The notes under the pieces: generated by a model | Databases searched by the model: none | What the model saw: only the letters and a program-made list of their open reading frames with translations | Told to the model about the DNA's origin: nothing | Part shown: positions 51,101 through 62,900 of the stretch, in pieces | Layout of the letters: the number at the start of each line of letters is the position of its first letter | Numbering within the stretch: the first letter of the stretch is position 1 | Program-made: the position numbers and the translations under genes | Assembly: GCF_036898095.1 (NCBI RefSeq) | Contig: NC_090766.1 | Coordinates: 42,890,165-42,954,164, forward strand | Length of the DNA stretch: 64,000 nucleotides | Reading direction: 5' to 3' | Origin: Palaemon carinicauda | Taxonomy: Eukaryota > Arthropoda > Malacostraca > Decapoda > Palaemonidae

Positions 51101-54100
51101 AGACCTGAGACACAGAGACGTTCCTCTTGAATGATAGGAACGTGCCTGTGCCCCTGACATCATGAGCTCTGGGTCGTCTTCCCTGGTTATAGGGGGAAGG
51201 ATTGAGGGCTCAGTCAATGACCCGCCAAATCCAGGAGGAAATTGTGTTCTTCGTAATCATCCTTTTGACCCTGCCAGTGCTGACAAGCAGCTGATTTTTG
51301 TGTGGGTGAGCTCTTTTGGTATGCTTGAAATAGCACCTTTAGCAACCTCTGAGGACAGTAATATTTGATCAGTGTTATGAGTTAACCTCCGTAAACTCGC
51401 AATCCGGAAGGGCTCGAACCTAGAGTCTGCTACAGCAGGATTTGGAGTCTCAGCGATAAATTTAGGGACGAAGCTGAGAGTAACGTGACCCCCATGCCCT
51501 TGAATGGACGATGTCGTAGGAGAGACCATGCAATTCACCGACCCTCTTTACAGAGGTCAGGACAAGGAGAAAAACCATCTTAATGGTCAATTCACAATAT
51601 CTGAAGCCCCACTCAATGGTTCATAAGGTGATCCTTTCAGGGAACGTAGGATGTGGACCATGTTACAAGGAGGGGTCTCACTTCTAGCTGAGGGACAGAT
51701 AACTCAAAGCTCCATATGAACATGGATAATTCTGCTGAAGAGGAAATATGAACCCATTTCAGTCCAAAGATCTGGCTTAAGGCCAAGTGATAGCCTTTCT
51801 TCATTGAGACTGAGCAGTTTTCCCTCTCAGATATTCAACAAAAACTCTACAATCCTTGTGAAGAAGAACGCCTCCGAGGAGAGCGTTGAGTCCTACGGTC
51901 TCGTAAGCGGGAGGCTCTAGTGTCGTCTAGATGAGGAGACTCACTAGGAGACTCAAAAAGCAATCGGTGAAGCAAGAGTGCTTGAATGCTATTGTGAGTG
52001 TTGAGTAGAGAAGCAGGAGAGTCTTGCTGGGAAGAGCAATGCCCTAGCTTGCGGTGAGGGTCATAGCTGGTAGTGCTCTATAATTCTCGCCAGAGAAGCT
52101 CTCCATTGAATGAGGTCAGTAATGACCATACCGTGAGTTAAGGCCTCCAAGACTCACCACTGGTTGTCAGCAATTTTACCCGCAAGCAGGAAGACTGTTG
52201 ATCGTCAAAGGGAGAGAGCAACTTTACCTCAGGGGGGAAAGTCACGGGCTGAGCAGCGCTGTGGCACTGAATAGTGGTCGCGATCCCAAGAGAAATCACC
52301 TGCAGGCCTGCAGTGGCATGAGGAAAACTCGGTTGCAAACTGAAGACTGGTCATGAGCCAGTACCTGATCATGAGCGGGTTTGTGCTGTCTCGTCGTTGG
52401 TCCTGAAGTGCTGTAGAGAACAGAACGGTAATCACGAGTAGAGGAATCGTCAGGCTCTGGAAGCGGTTGCTGGAACTCCAGGAACCGGGAATAGAGCTGA
52501 CAGTCGATTACGAGCTGACAGGTGATCATGGGCTGCCAGGCAATCACGAACTGATGGGTGATCACAAGCAGCAGCAGGACAGGGCGAGGCAAGTCTACTA
52601 GATGAGACGAGTCAGCTGGGCGAGACAAGTCAGCTGGGGGAGACGAGTCAGCTAAGAGTAAAGGCAAGTGGACGGACGTTGGAAGCATTAAACTCGCAGG
52701 GGCGAGCAACATCACCTTCATGCTACAACGAGCCACACTCCAAGGGATTAGATAAAGGCATGGACGAGTCGATAACCCTCTCTTAATCCCGCATGGTAAA
52801 GACTAGTCCAGGGAGGAACGAACCCGCATAAGGGAAAGGTGTCCACCACGGGTAGCAGGAACAATCTACAGACTTTGCCCTTGATCCACAGACTGAGCAA
52901 GCAAAAATCGAAAGCGCCGTCATCAGCACGATGATCAAGAACTGCAGCAGATGCAGGCAATGAAGGCAGTGACGGGATAGGAACAGCAACTTCCACAGGA
53001 ACAGGAACATGCATCGGATTTTACACATCCTCCGACGGCTGCCATCGCAGAACGAGGGAGTGCGTTGTACAAAACAACCAGAACGTTTAGGAAAAATACA
53101 TTTTTAATATAGTAAAGTACTGTACTAGAAAACTGTTTAACTTTTTTTTTTAAATTTTTTATTCAACATTGTCTCAAAACTCCTTTCTTTGTTTTGTTAG
53201 CAGGTAGCTGGCAGCAATCCCTACACCCGTGGGGTTTTAGATTCAGAAAGACACAATCCGGCTACGTCAGAGCACTTTGTCGAGGTACATAGTTTTAACT
53301 ACAGATGTAAACAGACGACTCACTTGTCTTCTAGACAGCAGTTGTGGGTGTCATATTTTTAATGTGATTTCTATTGTGTGATTAGTCTTATCCCTGACAG
53401 ATCTTTCCCCATATTAGTGTAATTGCCTCTTTTCATTTAGTGATGCAATTGTCCCAGAATTAGGGTCACATATTAGTCTCCAAAAATAAGAGACCACAAA
53501 GTGAGAAGATATTATGAACTGTGTGATTACTAAGATCTCGGAAGACAAAGAATGAATGTTATCAAGGAAATAATTGTTTTTCATAGATTGGGAATATCTC
53601 AGACTGAGTACTTCAAGGAGAAACTGAAAAAGGCTTTTATATAAACAGAGAAGTAAATGATCCAGAACAAATAAAAGTGTTAATATCTCAGGGCAGGAAT
53701 TTTTTTGGTGCCCAGTTCATTCTTGACAGTTTACATATTGCCCAGATCTCTGGATATTGCACCCTATTTTTTGTGTAGTGAGAAATTGGGGTGTGGTCGG
53801 TATTCAAACACTAGGCAATCAACGTGCTACATCTGGCCACAGTCTGCAAACCACTACAGCGTCATCGTCAGTCCGGAAAAAAAAAAAAAAAAAAAAAACT
53901 CGGGAGAACACCTAACCCACGAATGGGAAAGTGACTGAGAGAGGCTCAGGAACATGCTTCTAGCTTTGCACTCCTTACACCAACCGCAAAATCTAAACAA
54001 TGGATTGCGACATTGTTACCCCTGAAGAAAACCACTCGGGAGAAAACCTAACCCATGAACGGGATAGCTGTCCCGAGAGGCACAGGATCATGCTTCAGAC

Positions 54101-57100
54101 TTTGCACTCCCTATGCCGTCTACCATCGCAGAACAAGGAAGAGAGATGTCATCAGCGCTGAAAGAAACCACTCGAGAGAAAACCTAACCCACCAACGGGA
54201 AAGGTGTCCTCTGAGAGGCACAGGAACGTGCTTCAGACTTTAAACTCCCTACACCGGCTGACATCGCAGAACGAGGGAGTGCGTCATAGTCAGCAAAGGG
54301 GAAAAGTGACCCCTGAGAGGGACAGGAACAAGCTTCAGACTTTTCACTCCTTCCACCAGCTGCCATCCCAGGACGAGAGAGAGAGAGTCGTCAACTTCAT
54401 AGAGGAGCAAGACCAATTTTGAGCTATTTGTCGGCCACAAGAGGCCTTCGCGCCATTAAATTCGCAGGGTGCGAGCAATGTCTACTTAATACGGTGAAAA
54501 TGTATCAACAGGAAGAACGACTCCCCTGTGGGGGAGGACCGAGTTGCTGCCCTAGGGGAAGCAGGGGAGTCCAGCATCAAAGGGGAAGGAATGGTAAGAA
54601 AAGCTATCTCCGCCATCGAGGAAAACCCCGCACTACGCTGTCTCCGAAAAAGCAACACTCACACCTGCAAAAAATAAACAAAATCTAAAAGAGCAAACTA
54701 AATAAAGGCCAGTCAAAAAAGGTTAGGTGGTAGAGGGAGACGAACGTCCACTCTCCGAGCTAAAAGAAGTGACGATAGATCACAGGGGGGTGTGATGTAT
54801 GTATGAAAGCAGCGTAGGGGTACTAGCCCCCTACACGGCCCACTCACTAGCGGTGGGGTAGTTACACCTCTCTAAAAGTCTTATGGCTAGTCTTCCAGCT
54901 TCGCCAAAAGTATGTTCCCTAATAGAGAGCAAAAGGGTTTGTATTTAGTGTCGGAACAAATAAGACATTTGCGACGCCATTTTTTTTCATTTGTTTTGAT
55001 TCTGCACAAATGTGTGTGCAAATTTTCAATAACTTGGACTTGATGAACATAGATCAGCTGAATTAGGGTGTTAACTGACGAATGAGGATAACTGACAATG
55101 GATGAAAGGGATAGGTATAGGTTTCAGGCTAAAGAAGAGAACAAAGAGTGCTCAGTCAAGGGTCAGATGGTATTTGGATAAAAAATTGGTTTAGAAAAGG
55201 CTTTACTGTAATTAGATGAGAACTAAGGATGGAGGTTTGGGGAGCCTATAGGTCTATCTGCTGTCATCAGCAGCCATTGCCTGGCCCTCCTAGGTCCTAG
55301 CATGGATGGAGAGGGGGCTTGGGCACTGATCATATGTATATATGGTCAGTCTCTAGGGCTTTGTCCTGCTTGATAGAGCAATGTCACTATCCCTTGCCTC
55401 TGGCATTTATGAGCAGCCTTTAAACATTTAAGCCTTTACTGTAAATGAGAAAATGGACTAACCACAGAGCTGTGTGAGCCATGATGAACACCATGATGGG
55501 ACATTTGAGGCTGAACCGCTCCTCCAGCAGAAGCAATGGATCCACTCCCCTGACATCCTTGACGCTTGTGGTCTATGAAATCCTTAATTTCAGTGTACTG
55601 GCTGCCGCATGTTCCACATATATGTACATCACCACCACCAGAAACACTGGGCTGATTCGGCTGCAGGCCAGTTGACGTTGGAGGAGAGGATGCAAGGATG
55701 GAAGGCTGGTTGCTTTGGATGATGGCTAAAAATAGAAATAAAACAATTACACACTAAAGTCTACAGTACTAGAAATAGAAAATTACACTCACTATGGTCT
55801 ACTAGAAATAGAATATTCAGCACACTGAGGTCTACTACAGTGAATTTTGAGTACAGTAAAAGGTAATCAATATAAAATATACCACAACATTTAGTAAAAT
55901 ACGACAAATTTAAAGTAATTTATATTTTTCCTAATACAAAACCTGAGCTCTTTATTAAGGATATACTTTTGGGGAAGCTGGAAGACTAGCCATAAAACTT
56001 CTGGCAAGGTGTAACTACCACCCCTGCTAGTTAACCAGGGAAGGTAGTACTGGCTACCCTACTCACACACTCACACACCTGTGTTCTATCGTCACTTTTG
56101 CTTGCAGGCAGTACTTACCAGGGGATAGGTGATTGCGAGGCAAATTTGTTCAAAGAGCTTGATGTTTCTATCGTTAGGAAAACTACAATCACCCCTTAGG
56201 TGGATGGAAGTCCTATCCAACTGGCTGGCTTTTAACCAGGGGTTTTTCCCCCTTTATGCTATACACGTATAACAGGGAAAACCCTGACAGCTTGCTAAAA
56301 CCAACAGGAAATAGAATGCTTTAGCAGTCTGAGAAATCTGTGTGATTGTGTGATACTAGCAGTGTGATTTAGTCCAGGTAAGAATTCTTGGAAACGTAGG
56401 AGTCTTTGAAACAACCACAGACGTTACCCAATCCCACCTCGCCTAGTATATCTCTCTATACCAGGTTACACAAGGGAAATGGTTTTACCAGCAGTCAAAG
56501 GAGAACAGCTTGCAGAGTACTGTAGGTGCTGTTCCTCAAGGGAGGGGAAGATGAAAGAAAGAAAGAGCCAGTCATTCTTGTCCTTCATTCCAGACTCTTG
56601 AGTCATGTTGAGAGCTGAAGCTCATAAGGAGAAGTTCCAAAGATGAATTGCATAGAGAATCCATTCACACTGTACTTGTATGAAAACATTAAATTCCAAG
56701 TGTAAGTAGCAAGTAAGGTACTATATTAAGCACTAAGGCTAACAAGTGTGCTGCCTGTCGAATTGTTAGCAAATGCTAGGTTAGGTTCCAAGAACTGCAT
56801 GTCGTGGTGAGTGCTACCAAATTAGCACGATCCATAGAAACCGTAGGTTGAAGTTGTGAGTGCTGTCGCCGTGAAGAACACATCCAAAAAGAGCACAGCT
56901 GTGTGCTATCGTGGACGTGAGAGCTAGCGCTGATGAGGTAATGTTAGCTTTTGCTCTGGATAAAGAGTCTAAAGCGTGTCGCCTAAATGACGAGACTCGC
57001 TAGGAGAATCGAAAAGCAATCGTTGAAGCAATAACGCTCAAGCACTATTGTGTATGACAAATAAAGAAAAAGGAGTCTAACTGGGAAAAGCAGTACACTT

Positions 57101-58942
57101 GCTTGCAGTGAGGATCGTAACCAGTAGCGCTCTGCGATCCTCGCTAGAGAAGTTCTCCGTTGAACAAAGTGGGAAATGACCACCCCAAGAGTCATGGCCT
57201 CCAAAACACATTGTTGGCTGTCGGCGATTCTACCTGCAAGCAAGAAAAGCTGTTCATTAAAGGCGGAGGGCCTGCAATTTTACGTTGGAAGGGAAAGTCG
57301 CGAGCTGGGCAGTGCTGTGACCCTGAACAGTGGTTGCTATTCTAGGAGTTGTCACAAGCTGGCCTGTAATGGCATGTTGGAAACTTAGTCGCGAGCTGGA
57401 GACTGGTCACGAGCTGGTCTGTGTTTCCTCATCATTAGTCCTGAAGTGTGGTAGAGAACAAAAGGGCGATCACAAGTAGAGGAATCGTCAAGACGCTGTA
57501 AGTGGTTGGTGGAACTCCCGGAACCTGGAAGCGAGCGGGAGGGCGATCGTGAGCCAACAGGCGATCGTGAGCCAACAGGCGATCGTGAGCCAACAGGCGA
57601 TCATGCATTGACAGGCGATCACGAGTTGACAGGCAATTGTGGGTGATCACGCACAAATAGGTGATCGCACTGGTGGGCGATCGTGAGCTGCAGCAGGACT
57701 GGGCAAGGTGAGGAGAATCTACTAGACGAGTCAAGTCAGCCGGTTGAAATGAGTCTGCTGTGAATGAGTCAAACCAAACCAAAGTGGCGGGTGAGACAGA
57801 ATATAACGTGTCAAAGTCCGACGATTTCGGTCATTTTACCTGGAGATTTCGGTTTAGAGAAGTCCTGAAGCAGAAGATGGATTAAAGTCTTAAAGGCGGA
57901 AAGGTTTTGTCAGTCATAATCCGGGAGACACGAGAGGATGAACAAGCAGGCGATTTACAAGAGGTAGAACTAGTCAACAGCTATATGCGATGGCTAGGCG
58001 ATCTTCGAGCTGACGGGACTAGGCAATTCTCGCGTCGAAGGTCGATGGTGAACCTGACGAGCAAGTGAACATCGAGCAGAAGCCTGACGAGATGGAGAAC
58101 TGAAGCTCAGGCGAAGAAACGTGACCCTCGTGAGAGAGACATACTCAGGAGGAGAACGAGAACTATCCCTTACAGGCAACGAACAAACCGAAGTTCGTTG
58201 AGGAGAGGCCGATGACAGAAGCGAATGTCGGGAACCAAAAGAGGCAGGCTGGGCAGGTTCCTCTGAAGAAGAAGACTGCGGAGGCGAGGATGCGAAAGGC
58301 GTCTCTTCGCCGGCGGAGCAGGAGCACCCTGAAGGTACAGAGGAGGATGAACACAGCGATGACTTCTGCTACCAACCCAACGTCGAACAGCAACCGATGG
58401 ATCAGCAAGCTGACAGTCAGCAGGTCTCCGAAGAGAAGTCTCTATGAGAGCTCCTTCACTAGGAAGGGGACCATCGCAGGAGAGGCAAGAGATGATGAAG
58501 GGAAGTTTTCCCTCGGAAGGGATAAACACAGCCCAACATCTGGGGAGGAAAACTCTCCTTCAGCAGGGAAAGAAATCCAAACCTTGAAGGCTAACCTCCA
58601 GACAGCATTCTTTGCTTCCCATCAACAAACCTATTTCAAGTTGAAGGTCTGCCTCGAGCGTTACCAGAAAAGACGTAGCCAAAGCTAGTTCCTCGAGGTT
58701 AGAGTGATGATCAGGAACTGCAGCATGCGCAGGGGAACAGGAAAGGGGTGGCACAGTGACAGCATATTCCCCCGGGACGGCAGGCAATGCTTTTCTACGT
58801 CCAATATCATAGCCGAACAAAGAAGAACGGCATCACTAACTGAGAAAAGATAAAATAAATTATATAACAAAAAATCTCCCTTGGGAAGAGCACCTAGTCT
58901 GCAGACGGGAAGTTGTCTACCAAGAGAACAGACACAAATCAA

Positions 58943-59030
<88 letters not shown>

Positions 59031-59889
59031 CATTAAGTATGTTTTCATATATATAAGTTAAAAAGGTCAAAGATTAATGGCAGTCCAAAAAAGGTGAGGA
59101 GGAAGAGCAAAGACAACCACTCTCCATCAGAGCCAATAGCAAAGTGAGCTCAATCTCAGGTGTGTGAGTGGGAGGGGTAGCAAGCTACCCCTCCTACCCG
59201 CGCTAACTAGCGGGACGGGTAGTTAAACCTCGCTAAATTTTAATGGCTTGCCCTTTCAGCTTCACTAAAAGTAATAACCCCTATAAATAGCGTTGGTTTG
59301 TATTCCAGTTACGGAACAAATATATATTCTATTTATGCTGAGTTATGTTGCTGTAGGTTGCTAGTGTCGGCTACAGACACTTCGCACACTCATTAATATG
59401 TAGGAAGAAGGATCTGGTCCCTCAAGTTAGGTTAGGTGGGTGTGGTCAAGTTGAAAGATCCCTATTTTTACATTGTTTCCCCCATCAGAAAATTCTGTGA
59501 TGTTTTAAATGTTTTTCGCCATTGAAAAACACAACCCCATCGGAAAGCCAGCCAATGACGTTTTATGAAACACATGTATTTTTTGGTGTGGTTTATACAT
59601 ATCTGCCATTACTGTATGGTGTAATATACTTGTTCTTCGTTTCCCACTCAAAAATTCCATTTTTCAACACAACTCTCTTACTTCTTGTTATTTTGAAGTT
59701 TTCATCCTCTTGTGATTTTCAAGTTTTTATAGTTTATATATGAAAGATTTATTTCAATGTTATTATTGTCCTTAAACTTCTCTTCTATTCTAGTTTTTAC
59801 TTATTTCCTTTCCTCACAGAGCTATTTTCCCAGTTGGAGCCCCTGGGCTAATAGCATCCTGCTTTTCCAATTAGGGTTGTAACTTAGCA

Positions 59890-59921
<32 letters not shown>

Positions 59922-62900
59922 AAAATACTGGTTTGCACTAACAATAAATGTCAGAAATACATAACACATATGATACACAGCTGGAAAAATATATTGGTCA
60001 TTTATCTGGCATGAAATTAAAGTACCATATCATAAAATATTCTCAGTATCAAAAGGCAAAAAGATTTTCAATCTTATATTGTGACTTACAGGGACAATAT
60101 TAGTATAAAATACAGTAGTATAATATTAGTTAGAACTTTGGAAATGGCATGATCGCAGTGATGTCTTCAAATAAACAATTTTGAATCCCATACCCTATAA
60201 AAAGCAGTTACTAATTAACTAGATAATCATTTTTGTTAAGAATTACCTCTTCTCTTTTACCAATATATATTTGACTAAGTTTTGTTTTGATCAGCATACA
60301 TATCACAGGAAGCTCCTGGAATCACTTCATGGAATTCCTGACCCGTGGGTCTCCAGTCCCAAATTTTGACTTCCAATTTTCTGTATTATTCGTACTGATA
60401 GCCATTTGCAACCTTCAATCAGGGACTACAGTCCACCCCAAAGCCAAAGGAAAGTCCTTCAAAAGAAGGCAACCTTGTTACCCCATATGAATGGGAAAAA
60501 GGCACGCTAATAGATGATGATGAATCAGAGACGTTTTCACTGCCATGTGACTTTTTCTTAGCCAATCTCTTTCCTCCACATCTATAAATGACACATCTGC
60601 CTTAAATAGGTCTACTTTGAAACACTCCGTAATGATGGCTTTATTCGGAACCTTCTAAAAAAAAGTGGTAATTTCCTTTTTGGAGGAAATAAAAGATGTT
60701 ATTGGTATATTTACAGGTGCTGTAAAGTTTTATAGAATTTAATCATGGGAACAATGTATTATTTGAGTTTGGGGTGTATGTATGACAGCGGCCACCTGTA
60801 TGTTTGATTACGGCTAACTTAAAATACAACAGTGTAAGGGGGAGACGCAGGGGGGGCGTTATCCCCCCCCCCCATTAGGTAAGGACACAGCTTTTAGGTT
60901 AGGTTAGGGGGTAAAGTTTACGTTAGTTTTCCATTTTTGATCAACACGAGGAGCTGGCCGCTGATATACAAAGGCTCCTAGAGTTTGAATGACAGGGTAA
61001 ACTAGGAAATAATGTACATCTGAATAGTCCTAAGTTAGGTTAGGTTGGGAACCCTGGGTTACTTCATAAGCTTGTTTTCAACTTCTAAAATATAAATTTC
61101 CAGTCATAACTGTTATAATTCTAAGTGTCTATAATTGATGAAAACAGGGATTTCCACCCAATTCTTACATTAGATTCGTTCAAATCACCTATTAACAAAC
61201 TAGAAACACCTTTTATTGTCTTCATGAGGGATATTGTACTACTGTGTACAATAACTTTGCCCATTTAACCCTTTTACCCCCAAAGGACGTACTGGTACGT
61301 TTCACAAAAGCCACCCCTTTACCCCCATGGACGTACCGTTGCGTCCATGCAAAAAAAGGCTATAAAAATTCATTTTTTCATATTTTTGATAATTTTTTTA
61401 AGAAAATTCAGGCATTTTCCAAGAGAATGAGACCAACCTGACCTCTCTATGACAAAAATTAAGGCTGTTAGAGCAATTTAAAGAAAATATGCTGCAAAAT
61501 GTGCTGGGGAAAAAATAACCCCTTGGGGGTTAAGGGTTGGAAATTTCCAAAGAGCCTGGGGGTAAAAGGGTTAATAATTATATTCTTGTTGCTATATAAG
61601 ACGCACAGGATTCCTCACTTAATGTTCCCTACATTAGGTTAGATCTAATTTAGGTTGTAGCCTTTCGATGATATGGAACCATACATCACAAGTAAGCTTA
61701 GGTTAGGTAGTCTCAGTATGATTATTACTTGCTAAGCTACAACCCTAGTTGGAAAAGCAGGATGCAATAAGCTCAGGGGCTCCAACAGGGAAAATAGCTC
61801 AAGTGAGGAAAGGAAACAAGGTAAAAAAAATATTATAAGAGCAACAATATTAAAATAAATATCACTTTATAAAAAATATAAACTTTAACAAAACAAGAGG
61901 AAGAGAAATAACATATAAGATAGAACAGCGTGCATGAGTGTACTTTCAAGCAAGAGAACTCTAACCCAAGACAGTGGAACACCATGGTACAGAGGCTATG
62001 GCACTACCCAAAACTAGAGAACAAAGGTTTGATTTTGGAGTGTCCTCTTAGAAGAGCTGGTTTTAATGAAAAGTCAAATAAGTCATATTTATTTCCTCTT
62101 TGTGCCTTTTCCTTTAAATGTAGCCCTGAGTTAAATCACGGGTTCTTTCTCTGTAGTATAAAAATTAAATCGTTTAAACTATTCATTTTGTGAAGAACAG
62201 AGGCAAAGGACTTGATTTTGACCTTCCAGTCAGTAAAATAAACAAACAATTGAGGATTTTGACCTTCCAGTCAGTAAAATAAACAAACAATTGAGGATTT
62301 TGACCTTCCAGTCAGTAAAATAAACAAACAATTGAGGATTTTGACCTTCCAGTCAGTAAAATAAACAAACAATTGAGGATTTTGACCTTCCAGTCAGTAA
62401 AATAAACAAACAATTGAGGATTTTGACCTTCCAGTCAGTAAAATAAACAAACAATTGAGGATTTTGACCTTCCAGTCAGTAAAATAAACAAACAATTGAG
62501 GATTTTGACCTTCCAGTCAGTAAAATAAACAAACAATTGAGGATTTTGACCTTCCAGTCAGTCAAATAAACAAACAATTGAGGATTTTGACCTTCCAGTC
62601 AGTAAAATAAACAAACAATTGAGGATTTTGACCTTCCAGTCAGTCAAATAAACAAACAATTGAGGATTTTGACCTTCCAGTCAGTAAAATAAACAAACAA
62701 TTGAGGATTTTGACCTTCCAGTCAGTCAAATAAACAAACAATTGAGGATTTTGACCTTCCAGTCAGTAAAATAAACAAACAATTGAGGATTTTGACCTTC
62801 CAGTCAGTAAAATAAACAAACAATTGAGGATTTGAGGTCTGAGAGAAGTGCCACAAAGTGAGCATTATGGCTACAAACAGAAGAACTTCCCCATTGTCAT

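Larger units (their letters stand above)
55902..59319 (-). mobile_element. DIRS-type element G, defective
   Basis: Left ITR from ACGACAAATTTAAAGTAATT (55902) and right ITR ending ATTCCAGTTACGGAACAAA (59319). A shortened ICR lies at about 56165-56200 (GTTTCTATCGTTAGGAAAAC). No RT or YR was recognised. The minus strand at 57435-57782 holds a gag-like ORF with HDRLLA repeats. Confidence 0.7.

Noticed and set aside
51400..51450. tRNA-like T-arm GGTTCGAGCCC on the minus strand
   Set aside because: Falls in the YR relic (DSRFEPFRI); no acceptor or D arm.
59522..59743. Plus-strand hydrophobic ORF
   Set aside because: AT-rich intron sequence; composition alone gives membrane-like residues.
60896..60910. 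TTAGG repeats as a telomere
   Set aside because: Only about three units inside an intron; at most an interstitial trace.
62212..62833. Regular repeats that could suggest a CRISPR array
   Set aside because: Units are contiguous with no spacers, and the genome is eukaryotic.
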